From Subdoligranulum sp. CAG:314 (GTDB lineage Bacteria; Bacillota; Clostridia; Christensenellales; CAG-314), in assembly GCA_000437915.1 (NCBI GenBank), contig FR900996.1:1-26728 (forward strand): 26,728 bases of DNA, given 5' to 3'. This document shows, piece after piece, positions 14,401 through 23,730 of this stretch. Made by a program: the position numbers and the translations under genes. A model generated the notes under the pieces. The model was not told the origin of the DNA. It ran no database searches and saw only the letters and a list, made by a program, of their open reading frames with translations. Positions within the stretch are counted from its first letter, which is position 1; every line of letters begins with the position of its first letter.

Positions 14401-16678
14401 AAAACCCATACTTCTTGCTCCCGCAGGCAGTCCGCAGGCTTTGAAAGCGGCGGTTTACAACGGCGCGGACGCGGTCTATCTTGGATTGAACAAATTCAAT
14501 GCAAGATTAAAAGCCGAAAATTTTACCCTTGAAAACTTATCGGAATGGATAGAATTTTGTCATTTGTACGGGGTAGAGGTTTGCATAACCGTAAACACGT
14601 CCCTCAAAAAAGAGGAGCTTGAAGAAGCCAAAAAATTTGCAGAACAACTCGCGGCGTTAAAAGCTGATTGCATAATCGCGACGGAGCCTGCGTTGATTGA
14701 ATTTTGCGCAGGACTTAAAGGCATACGCACGGTTGCCAGCACGCAGCTTAATATTCACAATGTCATGGGCGCGCAGACGGCAAAGGCAATGGGGGCGGAC
14801 GTTGCGGTTTTGTCCAGAGAAACAATTCTCGACGATATTCGCGATATAAACCTTTATGCGGATATTGAGACGGAATGCTTTTTGCACGGCGCGCTTTGCG
14901 TCTCTTTGTCGGGGCAATGCTATTTGTCTTCTTTTGTGGACGGCAACAGCGGCAACAGGGGCTTGTGCGCGCAGCCGTGCAGGCAGCTTTACCGTTCTTT
15001 CTGTCAAGACGGGGAAATTAAAAAGAGCGGTTACCTGCTTTCCGCCAAGGATTTATGCGGAGTTTACACCGCAAAGCGTCTCGCTGACGCAGGCGTAAGC
15101 ATATTTAAAATAGAGGGGCGGAACCGAAGAGAACAGTACGTAGGCGAGACCTGCTCCGTTTACAGGAAAATTCTCGACAGCGATTACGAATATCAGGCGG
15201 ACGATATAAAGCGCCTCAAAACGGCTTTTAACAGAGGCGACTACACGTCGGGATATCTTAACAATGCCGACAATATCATTTATCCGCTTTTTCAGGGGCA
15301 TAAAGGAATAGAAGCGGGAATTATAAAAAAGGTGGACGGAAGCTTCGTAATTGCCGGCAATCTTTTCCTGCACGAAGGTGACAGCTTCAAAATTTTGCGC
15401 GATTTTAAAGAAACGGGCAATTGCGTGGCTGTCGGCAACTCGTCGAATTTGATTACAAAAATAAAATATTCGGGCAAGCCGCAGGAAGGCGACCGCGTAT
15501 ACCTGACAAGCAGTGCGGCGATGAATTTTCGCATAGCGCATACGGAAAAAAGAATACAGGCACAAGCAGAGTTTTCCGCAAAAGTCGGTGAAGAACCTGT
15601 TTTAAAACTGACTGCACGCGACGCAAGCGCAATTGTCAAGGGAAAAATCAAAGCACAGTCTGCCTTAAATCAGCCGTTAAGCAATGCCCAAATAGAAGAA
15701 TTATTGCGTAAAACTGGAGAAACGGAGTTTACTATTTCAGATGTAGTAATAAATTCCGACAATATTTTTCTCCCAAAATCTTCGATAAACGAGTTAAGGC
15801 GCGAAGCAACAAGCGCGTTGCGCGCCGAGCTGCTGCGGAATTATTATCAAACCCGAAATCTGCCTGCACATAACGACCGAATCGAAAAAAGCTATGAAAT
15901 GCCTTTTTTGAATCATTCGGGCAAAATTATTTGTCAGGTAAGGAATGCCGACGAATATCTCAGAATAAAGCAATACACGGATTTCGTGGTTTTCAAACCC
16001 GACGATTATTCTGTGGAGTCGGTAAGCGATTTCAAAACTGCGTGCAGCGATTTTTATTTGGATTTGCCCAATTTCGCAACGCAGCATGACCTGCGGATAA
16101 TAGCGGATATAATCGAAAAATGCGGCGTAACGGGTATTGTGGCGAACAATTTGTACGCATTGAGATTGGCAAAAATCTATTCGCTTGACGTAGTGCTCGG
16201 ATTGGGGTTGAATATTTTTAACAGAGAGTCCGCTTGTGTGTTGGGCAAAAATTTGAAGGTAAGAGCATACATTGCTTCGCAGGAACTCAGCTTGAAGGAT
16301 ATACGCGACAATCTGAGCGATGCGTATATTTTTGCAGGCGGTGACATTACGGTTATGACTGTAGCTCACTGCCCGATAAAAGTAAATTTCGGAAACGAAT
16401 GCAAAAAATGCAGGTACGAAAATCTTATGTACGGAGATAAAACGGGAAGAAAATTTCCTTTGAAAAGGAAGCGCATTGCCCGCTGCTATTTTGAGATTGA
16501 AAATTGCGTTCCCTTAAACGGCACGCGCAAAATAGACTTTCCCGGTAATTTTTTTCTGAAATTCGACGGAGACGAAAGAGAGGTGGCTCATTTTTCAATG
16601 CTTGCGCAGGGCATTGACGACGGGTATCGCAAAAACGGTCAATATACTGCCGGACATTTGTCAAACAGCGTAAAATAA
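14384..16678 (+). CDS. U32-family protein, probable 23S rRNA hydroxylation enzyme (RlhA-like)
   Basis: This 764-residue protein is annotated in most genomes as a U32 peptidase. The nearest characterised relatives, RlhA and TrhP, hydroxylate 23S rRNA C2501 and tRNA U34, using prephenate and iron-sulfur chemistry, rather than cutting protein. The N-terminal TIM-barrel part has LLAPAGSPQALKAAVYNGADAVYLG and the conserved cysteines Cys165, Cys172, Cys179, Cys195 and Cys199 in ECFLHGALCVSLSGQC and GNRGLCAQPC. The middle and C-terminal region fits the DUF3656-type extension of RlhA, with a final CKKC motif. The start overlaps pheT by 17 bases, behind GGGAG. The rRNA target is inferred from domain layout only. 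TrhP-type action or another target is possible. Confidence 0.85.
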   Translation: MRDSAEKPILLAPAGSPQALKAAVYNGADAVYLGLNKFNARLKAENFTLENLSEWIEFCHLYGVEVCITVNTSLKKEELEEAKKFAEQLAALKADCIIATEPALIEFCAGLKGIRTVASTQLNIHNVMGAQTAKAMGADVAVLSRETILDDIRDINLYADIETECFLHGALCVSLSGQCYLSSFVDGNSGNRGLCAQPCRQLYRSFCQDGEIKKSGYLLSAKDLCGVYTAKRLADAGVSIFKIEGRNRREQYVGETCSVYRKILDSDYEYQADDIKRLKTAFNRGDYTSGYLNNADNIIYPLFQGHKGIEAGIIKKVDGSFVIAGNLFLHEGDSFKILRDFKETGNCVAVGNSSNLITKIKYSGKPQEGDRVYLTSSAAMNFRIAHTEKRIQAQAEFSAKVGEEPVLKLTARDASAIVKGKIKAQSALNQPLSNAQIEELLRKTGETEFTISDVVINSDNIFLPKSSINELRREATSALRAELLRNYYQTRNLPAHNDRIEKSYEMPFLNHSGKIICQVRNADEYLRIKQYTDFVVFKPDDYSVESVSDFKTACSDFYLDLPNFATQHDLRIIADIIEKCGVTGIVANNLYALRLAKIYSLDVVLGLGLNIFNRESACVLGKNLKVRAYIASQELSLKDIRDNLSDAYIFAGGDITVMTVAHCPIKVNFGNECKKCRYENLMYGDKTGRKFPLKRKRIARCYFEIENCVPLNGTRKIDFPGNFFLKFDGDEREVAHFSMLAQGIDDGYRKNGQYTAGHLSNSVK

Positions 16679-16680
16679 AT

Positions 16681-19050
16681 ATGATAGAAGAAAGGACATT
16701 AAAAAAACTCGAATATTTTGAAATTTTGAATAAAATTTCTCAATATACAACGAGCACGACGGCAAAAAACAAAGTAAGAAATTTGCGTCCCGAATCCGCG
16801 CTTGAAAAAAGTCAGTCATTGCTCGACGAAACGGAGGAGGCGGTAAATTTTTTGAATTTCGGAGTTTCTCCGGATTTCGCCATCGACTCTACGGAGGATA
16901 TTGCCGCAAAAGCAAAAATCAGGTCTACGCTTTCGTTGCGCGAGCTGCTTGTAGTCATGCGCACCTTGCGCACATCCAGATTGCTTATTTCGACTTTGAA
17001 CACGCCACTGCCCGTTGCCGCGCATATTTTGCCGGACATGGCAAACGGTTTGTATGCAAACAGAGCGGTGGAAGAGGAAATCGATTTTTGCGTGCTCAAC
17101 GAAGACGAGCTTAACGACAAAGCTTCCGACGCCTTATTTTCGATTCGTCAAAAAATCAAAAAAACAAATGCGGAAATAAGAGAAAAACTTACTTCTTTTT
17201 CCAGGTCGTCGGCAATATCCAAATATCTGCAAGACGACATAGTCACGCTGAGAAACGACAGGTACGTAATTCCCGTCAAGCAGGAATACAAGAGCAATGT
17301 GCAGGGCATAGTTCACGACCAGTCGTCAACAGGCTCGACATTGTATATCGAGCCTATCGCAATTGTAAATCTCAATAATCAGCTCAGAGAGTTGCTTTTG
17401 AAAGAAAGAGAGGAGATTGAAAGAATTCTGTCCGAGTTTACCGATAAAATCAGCGCCTTTGCCCAATTTTTGGTCGCAAACTCCGAAATTATCGCATATT
17501 TGGACGGTGTTTTTGCGAAAGCGAGGTATTGCATCGAGCTGAACGCAACTCGCCCAAAGCTCAACGACAGGGGGATTCTCGAAATAAAAAGAGGGAGGCA
17601 CCCTCTCATAGACAAAAAATCCGTTGTGCCTATCGACCTCCGTCTTGGCGGAGATTTCGACATGATAGTGATTACGGGACCAAACACGGGCGGAAAAACC
17701 GTTTCCCTGAAAACGACAGGCTTGTTTTGTTTGATGGCGATGAGCGGAATTTTTCTGCCTGCCGCTCACGAAACAATCGTTTCGGTATTTGAAAACATTT
17801 TTTGCGATATCGGCGACGAGCAAAGCATAGAACAGAGCCTGAGCACTTTTTCAAGCCACATAAAAAACATATCCCACATAGCGCAGTCCCTCAATCGCAA
17901 TTCTCTTGTGCTTTTGGACGAAGTCGGCGCGGGAACCGACCCCGCCGAAGGTGCGGCATTGGCTCTTGCGATAGCGGAATACATTCTCGACAGCGGCGCA
18001 AAATCCGTTCTTACCACTCATTACGGGAGACTTAAAGAGTTTTCGCTGACAACCCCTAAGGTTGCAAGCGCTTCGATGGAGTTTGATACGAGTACGCTGT
18101 CTCCAACTTACAGACTCGTTTTGGGGATTCCCGGCAGTTCAAACGCATTGGATATTGCGGGACGGCTCGGGCTGTGCCAAAAAATCGTAGACAATGCACG
18201 CGGCAAGCTTTCTTCGGAAAAAGTAATATTTGAAAGTGTCTTGAGAAATGCGGACACGTTGCGTAGGGAATACAAAGCGCAGCTCGACGAAATAAATTCT
18301 CTCAAAGCGAGCATACAGGAAGAGTATGCCAAGGCTGCCGACCAAACGAGAATTTTAAAGGAGGAAAGAGAACGCCTGCTTTCAGGTTCGCAAATCGAAG
18401 CAAAAAGAATTGTGAGCAATGCCAAAGCCGAGGCGGAGGAGCTGCTCGACAAGCTCAAAAAAATGGTGCGCGCCGCGGCGTTGGAGGAAAAAAGCCTTTT
18501 TGAAGCGCGTTCCGTAATCAAAAAGCTTGACGACAAAAAGTACGACGTAACGGCGGAAGAGCCCGACATAATAACGGGTGCGAGAATCGAACCCGAAAAA
18601 TTAAAAATCGGGGAATGTGTTTTCGTCAAAAAGATGAATACAAGCGGCATTGTTTCGGGATTCGGTAAAAACGGCAAAATCGAAATCAAAATCAACAAGA
18701 TGACTGTATTTACCGACGCCGATGATTTGTATGAATGCGTCGATTTGTCGGACAAAACGAAACCGAAGGTTTCGCAGGGAGTAAAGACGCATATCAGAGC
18801 GGCAGCGCCGGCAAGAGAAATTATTTTGCTTGGACAAACGGTAGACGAGGCCATTGCCAATGTGGACAAATTTCTCGACGACGCGGTTCTGTCCGGTCTT
18901 ACGGAGGTACGTGTCGTTCACGGCAGCGGCACGGGGGCGCTCAGAAAAGGTCTGCACAAATATTTCGCCACGCATCCTGCAATAGACAGTTTCAGACTCG
19001 GAAATTACGGAGAAGGAGAAAGCGGCGTCACGATTGTGACGTTGAAATAG
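16681..19050 (+). CDS. mutS2: Endonuclease/ribosome-rescue ATPase MutS2
   Basis: MutS2 lacks the mismatch-recognition domain and is not a mismatch-repair protein. Homologues suppress recombination or split collided ribosomes. The 789-residue protein has a helical core and clamp (about 1-320), a Walker A GPNTGGKT (333-340), Walker B VLLDEVGAGTDP, and STFSSHIKNI. A long coiled coil (about 515-610), a KOW-like linker and a C-terminal Smr nuclease domain with VHGSGTGALRKGL follow. Only two bases separate it from the U32 gene and no Shine-Dalgarno is visible, so translation probably depends on coupling. The start aligns with known MutS2 N-termini. Confidence 0.95.
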   Translation: MIEERTLKKLEYFEILNKISQYTTSTTAKNKVRNLRPESALEKSQSLLDETEEAVNFLNFGVSPDFAIDSTEDIAAKAKIRSTLSLRELLVVMRTLRTSRLLISTLNTPLPVAAHILPDMANGLYANRAVEEEIDFCVLNEDELNDKASDALFSIRQKIKKTNAEIREKLTSFSRSSAISKYLQDDIVTLRNDRYVIPVKQEYKSNVQGIVHDQSSTGSTLYIEPIAIVNLNNQLRELLLKEREEIERILSEFTDKISAFAQFLVANSEIIAYLDGVFAKARYCIELNATRPKLNDRGILEIKRGRHPLIDKKSVVPIDLRLGGDFDMIVITGPNTGGKTVSLKTTGLFCLMAMSGIFLPAAHETIVSVFENIFCDIGDEQSIEQSLSTFSSHIKNISHIAQSLNRNSLVLLDEVGAGTDPAEGAALALAIAEYILDSGAKSVLTTHYGRLKEFSLTTPKVASASMEFDTSTLSPTYRLVLGIPGSSNALDIAGRLGLCQKIVDNARGKLSSEKVIFESVLRNADTLRREYKAQLDEINSLKASIQEEYAKAADQTRILKEERERLLSGSQIEAKRIVSNAKAEAEELLDKLKKMVRAAALEEKSLFEARSVIKKLDDKKYDVTAEEPDIITGARIEPEKLKIGECVFVKKMNTSGIVSGFGKNGKIEIKINKMTVFTDADDLYECVDLSDKTKPKVSQGVKTHIRAAAPAREIILLGQTVDEAIANVDKFLDDAVLSGLTEVRVVHGSGTGALRKGLHKYFATHPAIDSFRLGNYGEGESGVTIVTLK

Positions 19051-19053
19051 GTT

Positions 19054-20184
19054 ATGATATATTATTTTGACAATGCGGCTACAACGCGAATGGAGCCGTC
19101 GCTTACGGAAATATGGAGAAAATATTCCTGCGAAGAGTATTTTAATCCGTCCGCTCTCTCCGACCACTCTACGAGCGTTTACAAATCAATAGAGGACGCG
19201 CGTAAAAAGGTAGCCGCCTCATTGGGGGCGGACGCCGACGAAATTTATTTTACATCGGGAGGTACGGAGGCGGACAATCTTGCCGTTTCAGGCGTTGCGG
19301 GAGGTAAAAAAGGAAATATAATCACTTCCAAGGTCGAACATCCGGCAGTTTACAATACCATTAAAAATTTAAAAAACAAGGGGTTTGAAATACGATACGT
19401 CAAGCTAGACGAAGAGGGCGCGGCGGACGGGCAAAGTCTTGCAAGCCTGATTGACGAAAACACCCTGTTGGTGAGTCTTATGCACGTAAACAACGAAACC
19501 GGTGCGATAAACGACATTCAAAAATTGGCAAGCTTGACAAAAAAAATAAACAAAAATTCCTTGTTTATGTCCGACGGCGTTCAGGCATACGGAAAGCTCC
19601 CCGTGAAGCTGCATTCGACTGCCGTCGACTTGTATACGATAAGCGGACACAAAGTCCACGCGCCAAAAGGAATAGGGGCGCTGTATGTAAAAAAAGGAGT
19701 CAAAATCGCACCTGTTTTTTGGGGCGGCGGTCAGGAAAGAAATTTAAGGTCCGGCACTGAAAACGTAGCAAATATTGTCTGTTTGGGCGAAATTGCCGAT
19801 AAAATTCTTCACACCAGCATAAATAGTTGCGTGGATTTTAAAAATTTAAAAAATACTATTCTTAGAATAGTAGATAATTCAATCGACGACTGTCTGAATC
19901 TTTCAAAGCGCGGAATCGATTCTTTGCTTTTTTTGTTTTTTAAAGGCATTAAGTCGGAGGTTCTTATGCGCCTTTTGGAAAACGAGGGATTTATTGTCGG
20001 GAACGGTTCGGCATGCAGCTCCAAAAACAAAACTTCGAGAATTTCCGACGCTTTGGGAGTGAACAAAAGCTTTGCGGAGGGCGGTATCAGAATATCTTTC
20101 GGAAAATACAATACACCTGAAGAAGCGGAAAAGCTAGGCAAGGCGATAGTCAGAAACATTCTTTTTTTGAGAGGCGCAAGGTGA
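19054..20184 (+). CDS. Cysteine desulfurase (NifS/IscS class), partner of ThiI
   Basis: This PLP enzyme takes sulfur from L-cysteine as a protein persulfide. The 376-residue protein has YFDNAATTRMEP at the N-terminus, TSGGTEADNLAV, the PLP lysine Lys200 in ISGHKVHAPKG, and the active-site cysteine Cys321 in GSACSSKNKTS on a class I type loop. The stop overlaps the thiI start by three bases (GTGA), so the two should be translated together. By analogy with NifZ-ThiI of Bacillus, its sulfur probably goes to 4-thiouridine at position 8 of tRNAs rather than to general Fe-S assembly. The gene follows mutS2 by three bases. A palindrome lies inside it (19854-19872). Confidence 0.93.
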   Translation: MIYYFDNAATTRMEPSLTEIWRKYSCEEYFNPSALSDHSTSVYKSIEDARKKVAASLGADADEIYFTSGGTEADNLAVSGVAGGKKGNIITSKVEHPAVYNTIKNLKNKGFEIRYVKLDEEGAADGQSLASLIDENTLLVSLMHVNNETGAINDIQKLASLTKKINKNSLFMSDGVQAYGKLPVKLHSTAVDLYTISGHKVHAPKGIGALYVKKGVKIAPVFWGGGQERNLRSGTENVANIVCLGEIADKILHTSINSCVDFKNLKNTILRIVDNSIDDCLNLSKRGIDSLLFLFFKGIKSEVLMRLLENEGFIVGNGSACSSKNKTSRISDALGVNKSFAEGGIRISFGKYNTPEEAEKLGKAIVRNILFLRGAR

Positions 20185-21338
20185 AAAAAGTAATAATAAT
20201 CCGTTATTCGGAAATTCATCTTAAAGGCAACAACAGAGGATTTTTTGAAAATGCTCTGCTAACTAATATTAAAAAAAGCCTTTCGGATCTAAAATGCGAG
20301 CTTTTGAGGCAACAGGGCAGATATCTTATTGTTGATTTTAATGAATGCGACGAATGTGCTATTATCGACAGACTGAAAAAGGTATTCGGCATTCACTCGA
20401 TAAGTCCCGCCATGGAAACCGATTCGGATACAGACGAAATTTTTGAATGCGTAAAAGCTTTGGCTCAAACAAGGGGAAGATTCAGAATCAACACCAACAG
20501 GGCGGATAAAGCCTTTCCCCTAAAATCCATGGAAATGTCTGCGGAAATGGGAGGTCGACTGCTCCAATTCAATCCCGCCCTCAAAGTCGATTTACACAAG
20601 CCCGATTGGTGCGTCAATATCGATATAAGAGAAAACGGAAAAACCTTGGTATATGCCGAAAATATCAGAGGCGTAAACGGAATGCCCGTAGGGACGAGCG
20701 GCAAAGGACTGCTTTTGCTTTCCGGAGGCATAGACAGTCCTGTCGCAGGCTACATGATGGCGAAAAGAGGGATGTCCGTAAGGGGACTGCATTTTCACAG
20801 CTATCCTTACACGGGATTGCGCGCAAAGGAAAAGGTTATGGAATTGGCTGAAAAAATCGCAGAATATACGGGCGAGTTTTCTGTCGAAACAATATCCGTA
20901 ACCGAAATTCAGACTCAGATACATGAAAAATGCCCCGAGGAGCTTATGATTACGCTGCTGCGAAGGTTTATGATGCGAATAGCGTGCAAAATAGCTAAAC
21001 GGGAAGGGTGCGGAGCCATTATTACGGGAGAAAGCTTGGGGCAAGTGGCAAGTCAGACGCTTGAAAGCATAAACGTTACCAATGCCGTTGCCGACAAGCC
21101 GGTTTTCAGACCGCTTATAGGCTTCGATAAGGATGAAATAATAGAAACGGCGCGCAAAATAGGCACTTACGAAACATCCATATTGCCTTATGAAGACTGT
21201 TGCACTGTTTTTTTGCCCAAGAATCCCGCAACGAAGCCCAAACCTGAAAAAGTTGAGGCGGCTGAAAAGCTGCTCGATATAGAGGCCTTGACGGACAGAG
21301 CATTAAGTACCTCGGAAATAAAAATATTTAAGAATTAA
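20181..21338 (+). CDS. thiI: tRNA 4-thiouridine synthase ThiI
   Basis: ThiI adenylates U8 of tRNA and replaces its oxygen with sulfur, giving s4U, a near-UV sensor and tRNA stabiliser. The 385-residue protein has the N-terminal ferredoxin-like domain, a THUMP domain (about 60-165), and the PP-loop SGGIDS at 181-186, followed by an AANH-type ATPase fold with TGESLGQVASQTLESI. There is no C-terminal rhodanese domain, as in Bacillus-type ThiI, so it needs the adjacent desulfurase. A Cys pair, EDCCTVF, lies near the C-terminus. The start is GTG, overlapping the desulfurase TGA. It is the last gene of the T-box operon. Confidence 0.95.
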   Translation: MKKVIIIRYSEIHLKGNNRGFFENALLTNIKKSLSDLKCELLRQQGRYLIVDFNECDECAIIDRLKKVFGIHSISPAMETDSDTDEIFECVKALAQTRGRFRINTNRADKAFPLKSMEMSAEMGGRLLQFNPALKVDLHKPDWCVNIDIRENGKTLVYAENIRGVNGMPVGTSGKGLLLLSGGIDSPVAGYMMAKRGMSVRGLHFHSYPYTGLRAKEKVMELAEKIAEYTGEFSVETISVTEIQTQIHEKCPEELMITLLRRFMMRIACKIAKREGCGAIITGESLGQVASQTLESINVTNAVADKPVFRPLIGFDKDEIIETARKIGTYETSILPYEDCCTVFLPKNPATKPKPEKVEAAEKLLDIEALTDRALSTSEIKIFKN

Positions 21339-21343
21339 TCAAT

Positions 21344-21375
21344 AAAAATCCGACGAAAACTTCGTCGGATTTTTT
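21344..21375. terminator. Bidirectional terminator between thiI and the PBP gene
   Basis: ATCCGACGAA / TTCGTCGGAT with an AAC loop is flanked by A5 on the left and T6 on the right, so it works for both converging transcripts. The stop codon of the minus-strand PBP gene (21374-21376) touches the right flank. Confidence 0.93.
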
Positions 21376-23641
21376 ACCAAAACCAATTTTCAAACCACTT
21401 GCGATTTTCCTTTTCCTTTATACGGACTTTTTTATAATAAAATTCTACGTTGCTTACTATTTTGCCGTCCTGCTTGACATAATAAGCATAAATTCCGTTT
21501 TCCGCAGCCTTTTTGTCCGTAGCAAAAACCACTCCGTCGATTTCTTCTGTTTTTAGTTTTGTTTCCTTTCCCTCAAACTCCCTGAACAACCTTTGATTGT
21601 CTTTCAAGTTGTCCGCAAAAATGACGGGAATGTCGTTTTCGCAGACAATTTTTATTTCGGGAGGCAAGTCGTTTTCGGGTGTTTCCGCAACGACGGCAGG
21701 GCAATTGTCTATTTCAAACAATTCGGTAAACGCTTCGTTTTGCTTGCAATCGACTCCGGCTACTGCAAGCGCGTGTTTTTCCGAAAATGTTTTTTTATCA
21801 AGCTTCTTTTCTACGATGTCGGCAGGGCGTGCAAAATTTGAGGGGAGCGTCGTATACGCGCTCTCCAAAAAGTTTTTAGCCATACGGGCGGAGACGTTTC
21901 CCGTAATTTCGGAACCGAGAGGGTCCGAGCTTTCTGCGCCGAGCCAAAATAAATAAGTATTCCGGGTGTCGTAACCGCAAAACAAAGCGTCGGTATTTCC
22001 GCTTTTTACTCCCGCAGTGCCCGTTTTGCCCGCAACGTCGAAGCCTATATCGGATAACACCTTTGCGGTGCCAGAATCGGCAACGGTTTTAAGCATATCA
22101 GTCATAAGATAAGCGCTTTCCGCGCGAAAGACGCGTGCTCCGTTCTCGGTATTTTTTTTATACAGCACCTTTCCGTTAAGAGAAATCTCGTCGACAAAGC
22201 CTACGCTTTTATAAACGCCCGAATTAGCCAATGTCAAATAGCCTGCAAGAAGCTCCTGCAAGCTTACGCCGTTGTAAAAGCTGCCAAGCGCAATAGATAA
22301 ATTTCTGTCTTGCTCGGAGGTTTTTATTCCGTTTTTGTTTAGATAGCCGATAGAGGCGCTTACCCCGATGGAGTTGAGCACTTTCACTGCGGCAGTATTC
22401 ATGCTGTCCGCAACGGCTCGCCTCATCGTTGTCCAACCGTAATATTTATCATTGAAGTTGTTGGGGGAATAACCGTCAAAATCGGTTTTTTCGTCAAGAA
22501 CGGGAGTGGCGGGAGTGATTGCTTTTAGGTCCAATGCGGGACAGTAAACAGCCAACGGTTTGATTGCAGAGCCGACTTGACGTTTTATGTTGTAAATATT
22601 ATATTTGGAATATCCTATATATGAAGTTACTCCACCTGTAATATTATTTACAACGTAAGCGCAACGCGATGCGGAGTCGCCGCTTAAAGTTTTTACCTCC
22701 GTATTCATGCTTGATTTAAGCGCAGCCTGCAAGCCGCCGTCGTAAAAGGTTTTGACAATATAAGGCTTGTTTAACATTTGTTCTTGTTTTGAATTAAGAA
22801 TCAGGCACGCTTCGATTAACGCCGCGTCCAGATAGCTTTTTTCCGTAGCCGCTCTTGTGTCGACAGCGCTCAAATCAATCTTTTCTTCCTTTGCCGCCTC
22901 GCATAGATTGTCGTCAATGAAACCGTTTTCTCTCATGAGATTCAGCACTAGATTTCTGCGGGAAATATATTTGTCCGGATTGTAGACGGGGGAATAATTG
23001 TTCGGCGCTTTCAGCATACCCGCAAGCCCCGCGCTTTCGGCAAGAGTAAGCTCGGACGCAGACTTGCCGAAATAAGTTTTGCTTGCGGTTTCGATTCCGT
23101 ATGCGTTGGCGCCGAAATATATCGTATTCAGATACATTTCAAGAATTTCTTTTTTGCTGTATTCCTGCTCCACTTTAAGCGTAAGAAACATTTCGTTGAC
23201 CTTTCGCTTCAAAGTTTTTTTATTTGTCAGAAAGGTATTTTTGACAAGCTGCTGCGTGATGGTGGAGGCGCCTTCCTTGTAGCTTCCCGAAAAAATATTT
23301 TTTATAAGCGCGGAGCCTATCCTTTTAAGGTCGAGACCGTGATGTCTGTAAAAACGTTTGTCTTCCGTGGAGACGAAAGCGTTCAGCGTATAATCGTTAA
23401 GCTCGGACACCGACACATACTTTCCCTGTTTGCCTGCGTCCAATTCCATACTTTGTCCCTGTGAATCTTTGAAAACCGCTTTTTTTCTGTTTTCATTCAT
23501 TTTTGCTGCGTCGAATTTGACAAAATCCTTGTCGGTAACGCATGCAATCATAAAAATGCCCGATGCAAGTACGCACAGAGCAATCAAACCTGCAAATATG
23601 ACAATAACGATTCGCCATGCGGCAGTCTTTTGCCTTTTCAC
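21374..23641 (-). CDS. Class A penicillin-binding protein (glycosyltransferase-transpeptidase)
   Basis: This bifunctional enzyme polymerises and cross-links peptidoglycan. The 755-residue protein has a basic N-terminus and one membrane anchor (about 10-34). A GT51 domain follows, with catalytic Glu93 in STEDKRFYRHHG and GASTITQQLVKN. The transpeptidase motifs are Ser358-x-x-Lys361 (GSAIKP), Ser413-x-Asn415 (SMN) and Lys539-Thr-Gly (GKTGTAG). All are intact, so it should be active and beta-lactam sensitive. Residues from about 600 on form an extension of unknown role, rich in Asp, Glu and Lys, ending in an aromatic KWFENWFW tail. The start is GTG with no clear Shine-Dalgarno. The gene is transcribed divergently from miaB and convergently to thiI. 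Confidence 0.94.
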   Translation of the reverse strand: MKRQKTAAWRIVIVIFAGLIALCVLASGIFMIACVTDKDFVKFDAAKMNENRKKAVFKDSQGQSMELDAGKQGKYVSVSELNDYTLNAFVSTEDKRFYRHHGLDLKRIGSALIKNIFSGSYKEGASTITQQLVKNTFLTNKKTLKRKVNEMFLTLKVEQEYSKKEILEMYLNTIYFGANAYGIETASKTYFGKSASELTLAESAGLAGMLKAPNNYSPVYNPDKYISRRNLVLNLMRENGFIDDNLCEAAKEEKIDLSAVDTRAATEKSYLDAALIEACLILNSKQEQMLNKPYIVKTFYDGGLQAALKSSMNTEVKTLSGDSASRCAYVVNNITGGVTSYIGYSKYNIYNIKRQVGSAIKPLAVYCPALDLKAITPATPVLDEKTDFDGYSPNNFNDKYYGWTTMRRAVADSMNTAAVKVLNSIGVSASIGYLNKNGIKTSEQDRNLSIALGSFYNGVSLQELLAGYLTLANSGVYKSVGFVDEISLNGKVLYKKNTENGARVFRAESAYLMTDMLKTVADSGTAKVLSDIGFDVAGKTGTAGVKSGNTDALFCGYDTRNTYLFWLGAESSDPLGSEITGNVSARMAKNFLESAYTTLPSNFARPADIVEKKLDKKTFSEKHALAVAGVDCKQNEAFTELFEIDNCPAVVAETPENDLPPEIKIVCENDIPVIFADNLKDNQRLFREFEGKETKLKTEEIDGVVFATDKKAAENGIYAYYVKQDGKIVSNVEFYYKKVRIKEKENRKWFENWFW

Positions 23642-23681
23642 GCTTTTATTATTTGTAATTGAGGGAATTTTATTATTTAGC

Positions 23682-23710
23682 TTGAAATTTCACAGACAAA
23701 AATGTATAAT
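23682..23710 (+). promoter_or_regulatory. Promoter of miaB-mutS
   Basis: A -35 TTGAAA (23682-23687), a 17-bp spacer and a perfect -10 TATAAT (23705-23710) are present, 20 bases before the start codon. The 89-bp gap is shared with the divergent PBP gene, whose own promoter must overlap this one, but I could not define it. Confidence 0.85.
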
Positions 23711-23730
23711 ATTTCAACGAGGAATTTTAC

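Noticed and set aside
18108..18869. Minus-strand open frame (253 codons) opposite mutS2
   Set aside because: It is Ser/Leu-rich shadow coding opposite the coiled coil and Smr region of mutS2, with no plausible start.
23641..23730. Defined promoter for the minus-strand PBP gene
   Set aside because: Several weak -35/-10 combinations (for example TTGTCT with AATAAT) are possible in this A/T-rich gap, and none is good enough to report.
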